64,000 nucleotides of DNA from Duganella alba (lineage in GTDB: Bacteria; Pseudomonadota; Gammaproteobacteria; Burkholderiales; Burkholderiaceae_D): contig NZ_WKJN01000020.1 in NCBI RefSeq assembly GCF_009674495.1, positions 1 to 64,000 on the forward strand, read 5' to 3'. The notes under the pieces were generated by a model, which was given only the letters and a program-made list of their open reading frames with translations, was not told where the DNA came from and searched no databases. Positions 42,017 through 51,859 of the stretch are shown here, in pieces (positions within the stretch are counted from its first letter, which is position 1; every line of letters starts with the position of its first letter). The translations under genes were made by a program, and so were the position numbers.

Positions 42017-43176
42017 TTTGCTCTTTCAATGACGCGCAGCACAGCGGCTGCGCTTTCCACCGCGCTATTGCGCAGCAGGCTGTGATGCATGTCGGTGAAC
42101 CGTTGCGCCAGGCGCAGGCGGTGCGGCGCATCGCTCAGCTGCTTCCACATCGCTTCAGCCAGCGCTTCCGGATTGGCGGCGTGCTGCAGCAGCTCCGGCA
42201 CCAGGAATTCGCGCGCCAGGATGTTCGGCATGCCGATCCACGGCTGGTAGCCGAAGTGGCGCAGGATCTGCCATTCCAGTTCCATCATCTTGTAGGCGAT
42301 GACCATCGGCTTCTTGAACAGCGCCACCTCCAGCGACGCCGTGCCGGAGGCCACCAGCACCGCATCGGCGGCGGCGATCGCGGTGTGCGACTGGCCGTCC
42401 AGCAGCTGGATCTCGACGTCCTGCAAGCCCGCCTGCGCCACCAGTTCCAGGAAGTAGGCGCGCTGGCGTTCGCCGGCCATCGGCGCGACGAAGCGCAGCG
42501 TGCGGTCGCGCGCCTTCAGCAGCCTGGCCGCCTGCACAAAGGCCACGGTGTTGTACTTCAATTCGGACATGCGGCTGCCCGGCATGATGGTGACCACGTT
42601 GCCGTCTTCCGGCATGCCCAGCGCGCGGCGCGCGGCGCCTTCGTCCGGCGTCAGCGGAATCAGCTCGGCCAGCGGGTGGCCGACATAGCTGACCGGCACG
42701 CCGGCCTGCCTGTAGATTTCTTCCTCGAACGGGAAGACCACCAGCATGTGCGACACCGCGCTGATGATTTTCTTGATGCGGCCACCGCGCCAGGCCCAGA
42801 TCTGCGGGCCGATGTAGTGGATGGTCGGAATGCCGGCCGCCTTCAGTTGCTCTTCCAGCCCGAGGTTAAAACCGGGATAGTCGGCGCCGATGAAGGCCGC
42901 CGGCCGTTCGGCCAGCAACTGGTCGCGCAGCGTGTTCTGGATGCCTTTCAGCTCGCGGTAGCGCATCAGCACCGGCAGCAGGCCGCGCACCGTCAACTGG
43001 TCCATCGGCCAGTGCGATTCGAAGCCCTGCGCCATCATCTGCGGGCCGCCGATGCCGTGGAAGCGCGCCTCCGGCAGGTGCGGACGCAGGCCGGAAAGCA
43101 AACGAGCCGCCAGCATGTCGCCGGACGGCTCGCCCGCCACCAGGGCCAACGACAGCTTGTCAGCGGACGATGCCAC
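42013..43176 (-). CDS. lpxB: Lipid-A-disaccharide synthase
   Basis: A 387-residue GT19 glycosyltransferase joining UDP-diacylglucosamine and lipid X at the inner membrane. The N-terminus LALVAGEPSGDMLAARLL, IGPQIWAWRGGRIKKI, VGHPLAELI and LVASGTASLEVALFKKPMVIAYK are family blocks. It overlaps lpxA upstream by 17 bp and rnhB downstream by four. Confidence 0.97.
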   Translation of the reverse strand: MASSADKLSLALVAGEPSGDMLAARLLSGLRPHLPEARFHGIGGPQMMAQGFESHWPMDQLTVRGLLPVLMRYRELKGIQNTLRDQLLAERPAAFIGADYPGFNLGLEEQLKAAGIPTIHYIGPQIWAWRGGRIKKIISAVSHMLVVFPFEEEIYRQAGVPVSYVGHPLAELIPLTPDEGAARRALGMPEDGNVVTIMPGSRMSELKYNTVAFVQAARLLKARDRTLRFVAPMAGERQRAYFLELVAQAGLQDVEIQLLDGQSHTAIAAADAVLVASGTASLEVALFKKPMVIAYKMMELEWQILRHFGYQPWIGMPNILAREFLVPELLQHAANPEALAEAMWKQLSDAPHRLRLAQRFTDMHHSLLRNSAVESAAAVLRVIERAK

Positions 43177-43951
43177 GGCTCGCGGTATCGAGGAACTCGC
43201 GCATGGCGCGCATGTGCAGCGCCACGTCTTCCGGCACCGACACCTCTTCGGCGATCAGCGCCGCCTTGGCTTCTTCCAGCGTGTGGCCGGAGCGGTAGAT
43301 GATCTTGTAGGCGGCGCGGATGCCGTTGATTTGCTCACGCGTGAAGCCGCGGCGTTTCAGGCCTTCGATGTTGACGCCGTGCGCCTGCGCCGGATTACCG
43401 TTCAACAGCACGAACGGCGGCACGTCCTGCGTCAGCGAGGTGCTCATGCCGACAAACGCGTGCGCACCGATCTTGCAGAACTGGTGCACATTGGCGAAGC
43501 CGCTCATGATCACCCAGTCGCCGATTTCGACGTGGCCGGCGATCTGCGCGTTGTTCGAGAAGATCGTGTTGCTGCCGACCTGGCAGTCGTGCGCCAGGTG
43601 GACGTAGGCCGAGATCCAGTTGTCGTTGCCGAGCGAGGTCACGCCCTTGTCCTGCACCGTGCCGGTGTTGAAGGTGCAGAACTCGCGGATGGTGTTGCGG
43701 TCGCCGATGGTCAGACGGGTCGGCTCGCCGTTCCACTTCTTGTCCTGCGGCGCGGCGCCGATCGACGAGAACTGGAAGAACTTGTTGTCGCTGCCGATGG
43801 TCGTGTGGCCTTCGATGACCACGTGCGGGCCGACCACCGTGCCGGAACCGATGACGACGTTCGGGCCGACCACGGAATACGGGCCGATCTCCACGCTGTC
43901 GTGCAGTTCGGCCTTGCTGTCGACGACAGCGGTGGCGTGTATCTTGGCCAT
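43160..43951 (-). CDS. lpxA: UDP-N-acetylglucosamine acyltransferase
   Basis: A 263-residue left-handed beta-helix enzyme, the first step of lipid A synthesis, transferring a hydroxyacyl chain from ACP. Hexapeptide repeats run through residues 1-190 (AVVDSKAELHDSVEIGPYSVVGPNVVIG; catalytic His region AYVHLAHDCQVGSN). The C-terminal helices read GLKRRGFTREQINGIRAAYK. It lies 2 bp after fabZ. Confidence 0.97.
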   Translation of the reverse strand: MAKIHATAVVDSKAELHDSVEIGPYSVVGPNVVIGSGTVVGPHVVIEGHTTIGSDNKFFQFSSIGAAPQDKKWNGEPTRLTIGDRNTIREFCTFNTGTVQDKGVTSLGNDNWISAYVHLAHDCQVGSNTIFSNNAQIAGHVEIGDWVIMSGFANVHQFCKIGAHAFVGMSTSLTQDVPPFVLLNGNPAQAHGVNIEGLKRRGFTREQINGIRAAYKIIYRSGHTLEEAKAALIAEEVSVPEDVALHMRAMREFLDTASRGIVR

Positions 43952-43953
43952 GA

Positions 43954-44442
43954 TTACTGTCCTGCGGCGGGCTGCGACGCGTCGGCCGCGTTACGGATGG
44001 TGCACATCAGGTCCGCTTCCACCGCGGTCTGGCCGTCGACCGAGCCGACCGCCTTGTATTTCCAGATGCCGCGCGACACGCGCACGATCTCGATGTCCAT
44101 CTTCAGCTGGTCGCCAGGACCGACCGGACGCTTGAAGCGGGCGTTGTCGATACCAACGAAGTACACCACCGAGTTCTCGTCCGGCTTGATGCCCATGGTC
44201 TTGAACGACAGCAGCGCCGCCGTCTGCGCCATCGCTTCGATCATCAGCACGCCAGGCATCACCGGCTTGTGCGGGAAGTGGCCGTTGAAGAATTCTTCGT
44301 TGACGGTGACGTTCTTGATGGCGGTGATGGACTTGTTTTCTTCGTACGACAGCACGCGGTCGACCAGCAGCAGCGGATAGCGGTGCGGCAGGTAGGACTT
44401 GATCTCGCAGATGTCCATCGTCTTGTTTTCAGTAGTGGTCAT
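43954..44442 (-). CDS. fabZ: 3-hydroxyacyl-[ACP] dehydratase FabZ
   Basis: A 162-residue hot-dog-fold dehydratase of fatty acid synthesis. The catalytic His and Glu lie in NGHFPHKPVMPGVLMIEAMAQTA, and the opening is IKSYLPHRYPLLLVDRVL. It overlaps the lpxD stop by four bases and precedes lpxA, so it balances membrane and lipid A use of hydroxyacyl-ACP. An internal ATG at residue 9 is a possible alternative start. Confidence 0.97.
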   Translation of the reverse strand: MTTTENKTMDICEIKSYLPHRYPLLLVDRVLSYEENKSITAIKNVTVNEEFFNGHFPHKPVMPGVLMIEAMAQTAALLSFKTMGIKPDENSVVYFVGIDNARFKRPVGPGDQLKMDIEIVRVSRGIWKYKAVGSVDGQTAVEADLMCTIRNAADASQPAAGQ

Positions 44443-45506
44443 GATTCGTTATTCTCGGTTTTGGTCTTGATTATTTTTTCCAGCGCGCGGATACGCTCGC
44501 GCATGGTCGACAGGTTGCGGACGATCGCCGCCGACTTTTCCCACTCGGCGTTCTTGGCCAGCGGATAGAAGCCGGTGTACTGGCCTGGTTCCAGGATCGA
44601 GCGCGACACCATGCTGCCCGAGCCGACGTGCACCTTGTCGACGATGGTCAGGTGGCCCAGCACCATGGCCGCGCCGCCGAAGGTGCAGTACTTGCCGATC
44701 CTGGCGCTGCCGGCCACGCCGACGCAGCCGGCCATCGCCGTGTGCGCGCCGATATGGCAGTTGTGGCCGATCTGGATCTGGTTGTCCAGCTTGACGCCAT
44801 CCTCGATGATGGTGTCGGCCAGCGCGCCGCGGTCGACGCTGGTGTTGGCGCCGATGTCGACGTCGTCGCCGATCATCACGCGCCCGGTCTGCGGAATCTT
44901 GATGTAGACGCCGCCCTCGTTGGCGAAGCCGAAACCGTCGGTGCCGATCACCGCACCCGAATGCAGGATGCCGCGCTTGCCGATCTGGCAGCGCGCGTGG
45001 AAGGTGACGTTGGCGAAGAAGTGGGTGTCGGCGCCGATCACGGCATCGCGGCCGATGTAGCAGCCGGCGTCGATGACGGCGTTCTCGCCGATCACCGCGC
45101 CCTCTTCAATCACCACGCGCGCGCCGATGTGGGCCGACGGCGCCACCTTGGCGCTCGCCGCCACCACCGCCGTGGCGTGCACGCCCGGCGCCGGCACCAC
45201 GGCCGTCAGCGATTCGAAATACTGCGCCGCGCGGGCGAAATACACATACGGGTTGGCGACGACGATGCGCGCACCGCTAAAACCGGCGGCGATGAACGCG
45301 TCATCGGCGGCCGATACGATCAGTGCCGCCGCCTGGCTCTGCAACGCCTCGGCGCGCAGTTTGCTATTGCTGAGAAAGCTGATGTGCGAAACGCCGGCTT
45401 CCGCCAGTGGCGCGATCCCGGACACTTCCAGGTTCGCGTCGCCCACCAGCTGTCCGCCCAAGCGTTCGACCAATGCTCCTAGTCGAGTGCCCATCGGGAG
45501 ATCCAA
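44439..45506 (-). CDS. lpxD: UDP-3-O-(3-hydroxyacyl)glucosamine N-acyltransferase
   Basis: A 355-residue beta-helix acyltransferase, the third step of lipid A synthesis. An N-terminal uridine-binding domain (RLGALVERLGGQLVGDANLEVSGIAPLAEAG) precedes a long run of hexapeptide repeats with the catalytic His region (QIQIGHNCHIGAHTAMAGCVG). The C-terminal helix includes MRERIRALEKIIK. It lies 9 bp after the skp gene. Confidence 0.97.
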   Translation of the reverse strand: MDLPMGTRLGALVERLGGQLVGDANLEVSGIAPLAEAGVSHISFLSNSKLRAEALQSQAAALIVSAADDAFIAAGFSGARIVVANPYVYFARAAQYFESLTAVVPAPGVHATAVVAASAKVAPSAHIGARVVIEEGAVIGENAVIDAGCYIGRDAVIGADTHFFANVTFHARCQIGKRGILHSGAVIGTDGFGFANEGGVYIKIPQTGRVMIGDDVDIGANTSVDRGALADTIIEDGVKLDNQIQIGHNCHIGAHTAMAGCVGVAGSARIGKYCTFGGAAMVLGHLTIVDKVHVGSGSMVSRSILEPGQYTGFYPLAKNAEWEKSAAIVRNLSTMRERIRALEKIIKTKTENNES

Positions 45507-45515
45507 TCTTGGTTA

Positions 45516-46040
45516 TTACTTGTCTTTGTCCAGCGCCGCCAGCACCTTCTCGGTGATGTCGATGCGCGGGCTGGCCCAGACCGCATCCTGCAGCACGATG
45601 TCGAAGCCTTCGACATTGGCTAGTTGCTTGATGATCTTGGTGGCCTTTTCCGAAATCGCCTGGCGCTCCTCGTTGGTGCGCTGGCTCAGGTCTTCGCGGA
45701 ATTCGCGCTGGCGGCGCTGGTATTCCTTGTCCAGCTCAAACACGTCGCGCTGGCGCTTGACGCGGTCGGCCTCGCTCAGGGTCGGGGCGTCGGCTTCCAG
45801 CTTTTCGGAGGCGGTCTTCAGGCGCGCGCCCATTTCGTTCATCGCTTTTTCACGGCTCTTGAACTCCTCCTGCAACTTCTCGCCGGCCAGCTTGGCCAGC
45901 TTCGATTCGTTGTAGATGCGTTCCGGGCTGATCCAGGCGATGCGCGACGCCGAGGTCTGCGCCTGCACCGGCGCCAATGCACACCAGCCCAGTGCAAGCA
46001 CGGCGAGATATTTGGTCATGGTTGCGGATGCAGTCTTCAA
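45516..46040 (-). CDS. skp: Skp/OmpH family periplasmic chaperone
   Basis: A 174-residue exported chaperone for outer-membrane proteins. It has a signal peptide (LAVLALGWCALAPVQAQ), the strand RIAWISPERIYNESK and a long charged coiled coil (ERIYNESKLAKLAGEKLQEEFKSREKAMNE continuing to ERQAISEKATKI). The C-terminal VQDAVWASP-like segment closes the body. It is directly downstream of bamA, the usual position. Confidence 0.94.
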   Translation of the reverse strand: MKTASATMTKYLAVLALGWCALAPVQAQTSASRIAWISPERIYNESKLAKLAGEKLQEEFKSREKAMNEMGARLKTASEKLEADAPTLSEADRVKRQRDVFELDKEYQRRQREFREDLSQRTNEERQAISEKATKIIKQLANVEGFDIVLQDAVWASPRIDITEKVLAALDKDK

Positions 46041-46086
46041 CTTGTTTCTCCGAAATAAAAATTGATACTTTCAGGCATTACCAACA

Positions 46087-48423
46087 TCAGAAGCCTGTAC
46101 CCATCTGGAACTGGAAGCGTTCCAGGCGGTCGCCGGTCTTGGCGTTCAACGGCTTAGCATAACTCAGTTTCAGCGGACCCACCGGCGAAATCCAGCTGAT
46201 GCCCAGACCGGTCGAGTAGCGCAGCTCGGAAGCGCGCATCTTCTGGCCTTCCTGGTACACCTGGCCGCTGTCGAGGAAGCCGAACCAGCGCAGGCTGCGG
46301 TCCTGGCCCGAGCCGGGGAACGGCAGCTGCAGCTCGGCATTGCCGATCAGGCGCGAGGCGCCGCCCAGCGCATCGCCGTAGGTGTAGTCGACCGCGCCCA
46401 GCGAGGAGCTCAGGTAGCCGCGCACCGAACCGATACCGCCGGCGTAGAAGTTCTTGAACACCGGGTAGCTGCTGTTGCCCAGGCCGTGGCCGTAGTCGAT
46501 CTCGCCCTTCAGGGCCAGCGTGACTTTCGAGAACAGCGGCTTGTACCACTGGTGCTCGTACACGGCGCGGTAGTATTTCTGCTGGCCGACGACGTCCAGT
46601 TCCAGGTTGGCGCGCTGGTAGCGGCCGATGGTCGGCGTCACCGCCGAGTCGCGGCTGTCGCGCGCCCAGGCCATGGTCAGCGGCACGGCGTTGGTGGACG
46701 CGGTGCCGATACCGTTGGCGATGCCGGTAATGGTGGTCACGTATTCGCGGAAGCGGGTCGGCGAGGTGGCGTCGGTGGTGATCTTCGAGCGTTCCAGGCC
46801 GATGCCGAAGAACACGGTGTCGACTTCCGAGAACGGCACGCCGTAGCTGATGCGGCCGCCCTGCTGTTTAATCGTGTACGAACCGATGTTCAGCGCCGGC
46901 GGCTGTTGCGTGCGCAGATACAGCTCGTAGCCGCGCGAGACGCCGTCGTCGGTGTAGTACGGGTCGGTCTGCGAGAACGAAATGGTGCGGCTGTACTTCG
47001 AGGTGTTCAGCTCCAGGCCCACGGTGGTGCCGGAACCGGCGAAGTTGGCCTGCTGGATCGCCGCCTGGAACGAGAACTTCTCCGACTGCGAGAACGCGCC
47101 GCCGATCTGGAAGTTGCCGGTCGGGCGTTCGGTCACGGTCAGGTTGACGTCCACCTGGTCCGAGGTGCCCTGCGCTTCCGGCGTGTCGACGGTGACGTCC
47201 TTGAAGTAGCCCAGACGGTCGACGCGGTCGCGCGACAGCTTGATCTTGTTGGCGTCGTACCAGCTCGACTCGAACTGGCGGAATTCGCGGCGGATCACTT
47301 CGTCGCGGGTCGAGGTGTTGCCGGCGATGTTCATGTGGCGCACGTAGGCGCGCTTGCCCGGGTCGATGAAGAAGGTGAACGCCACCTCGCGTTTTTCGCG
47401 GTCGATGTTCGGATCGGCGTTGACGTTGGCAAAGGCGTAGCCGAAGGTGCCCAGGCGGTCCGAAATCAGCTTGTTGGTGGCGGTCAGGCGCTCGCCCGAA
47501 TAGGTCTCGCCCTTGCGCAGCAGCACCAGCTGGCGCAGCTCGTCCTCGCGGCCGAAGGTCTCGCCCTCGAACTTGATGCCGGACACCTTGTACTGCTCAC
47601 CCTCGGTGATGTTGATGGTGATGTAGATGTCTTTTTTGTCGGGCGTGATCGAGACCTGGGTCGAGTCGATGTTCATCTCGATGTAGCCGCGGTTCAGGTA
47701 GAACGACTTGAGCGACTCGATGTCGCCGGTCAGCTTGGTCTTGGAGTACTGGTTGGCCTTGGTGTACCAGCTGAACCAGCCGCCGGTGTTGAGCGCCAGG
47801 TTTTCCTTCAGTTCCTTGTCCGAGAACACCTTGTTGCCGACGATGTTGATCTCTTTGATCTTGGCGATCTCGCCCTCGTCCACCGTGAAGGTGATGTTGA
47901 CGCGGTTGCGTTCCAGCGGCGTGACGGTGGTGACCACCTTGACGCCGTACAGGCCGTGCGACAGGTACTGGCGCTTCAGTTCCTGCTCGGCGCGGTCGAC
48001 CGAGGCCTTATCGAAGATCTTCGCCTCGCCGACGCCGATATCCTTCAGCGCCTTGACCAGCGTGTCTTTCTCAAATTCCTTGGTGCCGGTGAAGTCCACC
48101 TTGGCGATGGCCGGGCGTTCCTCGACCAGCACCACCAGCACCTGGCCGTCCTTTTCCAGCTTGACGTCCTTGAAGAAGCCGGTGGCGTACAGCGCCTTGA
48201 TGGCGGTGATCGACTTGTCGTCGTTGAAGGTCTCGCCGACGCGCACCGGCAGATAGCTGAAGACCGTACCGGCTTCCGTACGCTGAATGCCTTCGACGCG
48301 GATATCTTTGATGACGAAGGGCTCGACGGCCAGCGCGCTGCCGCTGCACAGTGCCAGGACAGCGGCGCCGATCAGGCTGCGGCGCAAGGAAGTGGAAGTA
48401 ATACGGTCAGAATATCTTTTCAT
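46087..48423 (-). CDS. bamA: Outer-membrane protein assembly factor BamA
   Basis: A 778-residue Omp85 protein that inserts beta-barrels into the outer membrane. It has a signal peptide (GAAVLALCSGSALAVEPF), five POTRA domains (from FVIKDIRVEGIQRTEAGTVFSYLPVRVGETF to about residue 420) and a C-terminal 16-strand barrel with the VRGY loop (IGSVRGYLSSSLG). It ends in a terminal Phe (FQFQMGTGF). ATG 48423 is preferred to a TTG at 48432. It sits between rseP and skp. Confidence 0.97.
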   Translation of the reverse strand: MKRYSDRITSTSLRRSLIGAAVLALCSGSALAVEPFVIKDIRVEGIQRTEAGTVFSYLPVRVGETFNDDKSITAIKALYATGFFKDVKLEKDGQVLVVLVEERPAIAKVDFTGTKEFEKDTLVKALKDIGVGEAKIFDKASVDRAEQELKRQYLSHGLYGVKVVTTVTPLERNRVNITFTVDEGEIAKIKEINIVGNKVFSDKELKENLALNTGGWFSWYTKANQYSKTKLTGDIESLKSFYLNRGYIEMNIDSTQVSITPDKKDIYITINITEGEQYKVSGIKFEGETFGREDELRQLVLLRKGETYSGERLTATNKLISDRLGTFGYAFANVNADPNIDREKREVAFTFFIDPGKRAYVRHMNIAGNTSTRDEVIRREFRQFESSWYDANKIKLSRDRVDRLGYFKDVTVDTPEAQGTSDQVDVNLTVTERPTGNFQIGGAFSQSEKFSFQAAIQQANFAGSGTTVGLELNTSKYSRTISFSQTDPYYTDDGVSRGYELYLRTQQPPALNIGSYTIKQQGGRISYGVPFSEVDTVFFGIGLERSKITTDATSPTRFREYVTTITGIANGIGTASTNAVPLTMAWARDSRDSAVTPTIGRYQRANLELDVVGQQKYYRAVYEHQWYKPLFSKVTLALKGEIDYGHGLGNSSYPVFKNFYAGGIGSVRGYLSSSLGAVDYTYGDALGGASRLIGNAELQLPFPGSGQDRSLRWFGFLDSGQVYQEGQKMRASELRYSTGLGISWISPVGPLKLSYAKPLNAKTGDRLERFQFQMGTGF

Positions 48424-48463
48424 CGGGTTCAATGGCTAATCAACGAGAACTACACAGTTACAG

Positions 48464-49819
48464 CTACAGCAGCCGGGCGACGTCGTTAAACACCGCCAGC
48501 AGCATCAGAGTCAGTAACAACCCCATGCCCAGGCGCTGCGCAATTTCTCCAACACGCTCCGGCACAGAACGCCCAGTTAAAACTTCCAGCGAATAATACA
48601 GCAAATGCCCCCCGTCTAGAACGGGAATCGGCAGCAAATTCATCACGCCAAGACTGATGCTGATGAAGGCGATGAAGCTCAGGTAGTACTCCATCCCCAT
48701 CCGTGCGGTCTGGCCGGCATAATCGGCGATGGTGATCGGTCCGGTCACGTTTTTCAGCGAGACCTCGCCGGTGACCATTTTGCCGATCATTTTCAGCGTC
48801 ATGGTGCAGGTCTCCCACACCCGCCCGACCGCCTTGCCGACCGCCGCCACCGGGGAAGATGCCACCTTGATCATATCCGGGCGGTTTGCGATCTCCGCGT
48901 TGATCTTACCGACTGTTACAGTTCCTTTGCCGGATTTTGCCTGGGCCGCTTCCGGCACCACGCTCACCGTCACCGGCTGGCCGGCGCGCTGCAGCGTCAC
49001 CAGCACCGCCTTGCCGGGCGCGGCGCGGATCCTGTCGATGAAGGCCGGGCTGTCGCCGACCGCCACGCCGTCGACCGCGATCAGCAGGTCGCCCGCCAGC
49101 AGGCCGGCGCGTTCGGCCGCGCCGCCGGCGATCACCTGCAGCACCACCGGCGGCGGCCGCGCCACGCCGATGCCCAGCTGGCCCGGCACGTCGCCTTCGA
49201 GATTCAGGCCGGCCAGCAGTTCGGCCGGCAGCGTCAGGTTGACATGGCCCTGGCCCGGACGCTCGACCGCCACCCGCGCCGCGTGCCGGTCGATGGCCGA
49301 CTGCATGAACTGCCAGCGCAGCTCGGACCACACGCGCACCGGCTGTTCGTTGACCGCCACCACCACGTCGTTGTTGCGCAGGCCGGCCTGCCAGGCCTTG
49401 GCATCGGCCTGCACGCTGATCTTGCTGCTGGGTTCCTCGACGCCGTGCATGAACAGGCCGGCGTACAGCAGGATGGCGATCAGGAAGTTGGCCAGCGGGC
49501 CGGCGGCCACGATGGCGATGCGCTTCCAGACGTTCTGGCGCGTGAATTCGCGCTGGAGGTCCGCTTCCGGCAGGCCGGTCAGCTCGCCCTCGCGCGCGTC
49601 CAGCATCTTGACGTAGCCGCCCAGCGGCAGCGCGGAAATCGCCCATTCGGTCTGGTCCGGGCCGAAACGGCGCGACCACACCACCTTGCCCATGCCGACC
49701 GAGAAGCGCAGCACTTTCACGCCGCACCAGCGCGCCACCAGGTAATGTCCCAGCTCGTGGATCGTCACCAGGGAGCCGAGGCAGAAGGCAAACGCCAGCA
49801 CGGTTTGCAGGAAGTTCAT
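48464..49819 (-). CDS. rseP: Site-2 intramembrane zinc protease RseP
   Basis: A 451-residue inner-membrane protease that cleaves anti-sigma factors and signal-peptide remnants. The zinc site HELGH is in LVTIHELGHYLVAR (first helix), two PDZ domains follow (AWQAGLRNNDVVVAVNEQPV; AERAGLLAGDLLIAVDGVAV), and the second metal-ligand motif is NLLPIPVLDGG. The start at 49819 overlaps the dxr stop (ATGA). It is the likely final protease for the sigma/anti-sigma pair at 26-27.5 kb, which is an inference. Confidence 0.96.
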   Translation of the reverse strand: MNFLQTVLAFAFCLGSLVTIHELGHYLVARWCGVKVLRFSVGMGKVVWSRRFGPDQTEWAISALPLGGYVKMLDAREGELTGLPEADLQREFTRQNVWKRIAIVAAGPLANFLIAILLYAGLFMHGVEEPSSKISVQADAKAWQAGLRNNDVVVAVNEQPVRVWSELRWQFMQSAIDRHAARVAVERPGQGHVNLTLPAELLAGLNLEGDVPGQLGIGVARPPPVVLQVIAGGAAERAGLLAGDLLIAVDGVAVGDSPAFIDRIRAAPGKAVLVTLQRAGQPVTVSVVPEAAQAKSGKGTVTVGKINAEIANRPDMIKVASSPVAAVGKAVGRVWETCTMTLKMIGKMVTGEVSLKNVTGPITIADYAGQTARMGMEYYLSFIAFISISLGVMNLLPIPVLDGGHLLYYSLEVLTGRSVPERVGEIAQRLGMGLLLTLMLLAVFNDVARLL

Positions 49820-51009
49820 GGGGCCAGTCCGGCGATGATGGTGTCGGCGGCGGCGCGCGCGGCGGCGTCCTGCGCCAGCACCGCGTCGATGCTGTGGGCG
49901 GCGCCGTGCGGCAGCTGCTGCACCACCTGCGCGATCACGCGGTCGATCTGGCGGAAGCCGATCTTCAGGTCGAGGAAGGCCTGCACCGCCACCTCGTTGG
50001 CGGCGTTGAGCAGGGCCGGCGCGGTGCCGCCGGCGCGCAGCGCGTCGAACGCCAGCGCCAGGCACGGGAAGCGCGCGAAGTCCGGCTTTTCGAATTGCAG
50101 CGTGGCGATCTGCGTCAGATCAAGCTGCGCCACGCCGGAGGCGATGCGCTCCGGGTAGGCCAGCGCGTGGGCGATCGGCGTGCGCATGTCCGGGTTGCCC
50201 AGCTGCGCCAGCACCGAGCCGTCGACGTAGGACACCATCGAGTGGATCACCGATTGCGGGTGAATCACCACTTCGATGCGGTCGGCCGGGGCGCCGAACA
50301 GCCAGTGCGCCTCGATCACTTCCAGGCCCTTGTTCATCATGGTGGCCGAGTCGACCGAGATCTTGCGGCCCATCGACCAGTTGGGATGCTTGCAGGCCTG
50401 CGCCGGCGTCACGGCGTCGAGCGTGGCGACGTCGCGCGTCAGGAACGGGCCGCCGGAAGCGGTCAGCAGGATCTTGGCCACGCCGGCCGCGTCGTCGCGC
50501 ACCGCCGGCACGCGGCCGCCGAACTGCGGCATCGACTGGAAGATGGCATTGTGTTCGCTGTCGATCGGCAGCAGCACGGCGCCCGATTCGTGCACGGCGT
50601 CCATGAACAGCTGGCCGGACATCACCAGCGCTTCCTTGTTCGCCAGCAGGATCTTCTTGCCGGCGCGGGCGGCGGCCAGGGTCGGCGCCAGGCCGGCGGC
50701 GCCGACGATGGCGGCCATCACGCTGTCGACCTCGGACGCACTGGCGATGCTGCACAAGGCCTGCTCGCCCCACTCCACTTCAGTCTTGACGCCGGCCGCG
50801 CGCAGCAGCGCCGCCAGCTGGTCGGCGGCGGCGGCGCTGCCGACCACCGCGCGCGCGGGACGGAACTGCACGCACTGCGCCGCCAGTTCATCGACGCGGC
50901 TGTGCGCGGACAGGGCGTAGACGCTGTAGCGTTCAGGATGGCGCGCCACCACGTCCAGCGTCGACACGCCGATCGAGCCGGTGGCGCCTAAAACGGTAAT
51001 ACGTTGCAT
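49816..51009 (-). CDS. dxr: 1-deoxy-D-xylulose 5-phosphate reductoisomerase
   Basis: A 397-residue NADPH enzyme of the MEP isoprenoid route. The nucleotide-binding start ITVLGATGSIGVSTLDVVARHP, KILLANKEALVMSG, LPIDSEHNAIFQ and LTASGGPFL are all present, as is WSMGRKISVDSATMMNKGLEVIEAHWLF. It lies 10 bp after cdsA and is coupled to rseP. It supplies isoprenoids that include the substrate of uppS in the same cluster. Confidence 0.98.
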   Translation of the reverse strand: MQRITVLGATGSIGVSTLDVVARHPERYSVYALSAHSRVDELAAQCVQFRPARAVVGSAAAADQLAALLRAAGVKTEVEWGEQALCSIASASEVDSVMAAIVGAAGLAPTLAAARAGKKILLANKEALVMSGQLFMDAVHESGAVLLPIDSEHNAIFQSMPQFGGRVPAVRDDAAGVAKILLTASGGPFLTRDVATLDAVTPAQACKHPNWSMGRKISVDSATMMNKGLEVIEAHWLFGAPADRIEVVIHPQSVIHSMVSYVDGSVLAQLGNPDMRTPIAHALAYPERIASGVAQLDLTQIATLQFEKPDFARFPCLALAFDALRAGGTAPALLNAANEVAVQAFLDLKIGFRQIDRVIAQVVQQLPHGAAHSIDAVLAQDAAARAAADTIIAGLAP

Positions 51010-51019
51010 GGGAATTCTT

Positions 51020-51859
51020 TCAGAGCCAGGACGTGATCAGCGCGGCCATCGGCAGCACCGGGATCAGGGCGTCCACACGGTCAAGCACGCCGCCGTGGCC
51101 AGGCAGCAGGTTGCTGCTGTCCTTGATGCCGGCGCGGCGCTTGAGTTGGGATTCGAACAGGTCGCCGATGACGGAGAAGATCACGATCACCAGCAGCATC
51201 AGCAGCGCCAGCGCCCAGCCGAAGCGGGCCTGCAGCCTGACGGCGAAGGTATCCTGCAGCCATGGCGCGCCGCCGTGGGCCAGCACGATCGACAGCGCGG
51301 CCAGCGCCAGCACGGCGATGGCGCCGCCGATGGCGCCCTCCCACGACTTGCCCGGCGAGATGCTTGGCGCCAGCTTGCGCTTGCCGAAGGCCTTGCCGGA
51401 GAAGTAGGCGCCGATGTCGGCGACCCACACCAGCACCATCACCGACAGCAGATACAGCGGCGAATGCAGGTACAGGCCGACCAGCGCAAAGAAGGCGGCG
51501 AACACGGCGAAACCGAAGGTGATCGACAGCGACCAGTTGGCGGCGCCGCCCAGCGGCGGCAGGCCCAGGCCCAGCGTCGGCGCGTAGCGGATGATCCACA
51601 GCAGCGCGGCCACGCCGTACAGCGCGTTGACGGCGCCCGGCTTGGCCGCGTACATCAGCGCCACGAACAGCGCGCCGCCGATGAAGCCGGCCACGCGGGC
51701 GCGGCTCTCGGTCAGGCCGAACAGGCGGGCGCCTTCCCACACGGCGGCGCCGACAAACAGCGTCACCACCAGGGCAAACGCGGGGAAATAGTTGAAGAAC
51801 AGGACCGGCAGCAGCACCGCCAGCAAGACCACAGCGGTAATAATCCTCGTTTTCAGCAT
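51020..51859 (-). CDS. cdsA: Phosphatidate cytidylyltransferase
   Basis: A 279-residue multi-spanning enzyme that makes CDP-diacylglycerol. The C-terminal signature is SVIGDLFESQLKRRAGIKDSSNLLPGHGGVLDRVD, and about eight hydrophobic segments precede it. Its start overlaps the uppS stop at 51859. Standard position between uppS and dxr. Confidence 0.97.
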   Translation of the reverse strand: MLKTRIITAVVLLAVLLPVLFFNYFPAFALVVTLFVGAAVWEGARLFGLTESRARVAGFIGGALFVALMYAAKPGAVNALYGVAALLWIIRYAPTLGLGLPPLGGAANWSLSITFGFAVFAAFFALVGLYLHSPLYLLSVMVLVWVADIGAYFSGKAFGKRKLAPSISPGKSWEGAIGGAIAVLALAALSIVLAHGGAPWLQDTFAVRLQARFGWALALLMLLVIVIFSVIGDLFESQLKRRAGIKDSSNLLPGHGGVLDRVDALIPVLPMAALITSWL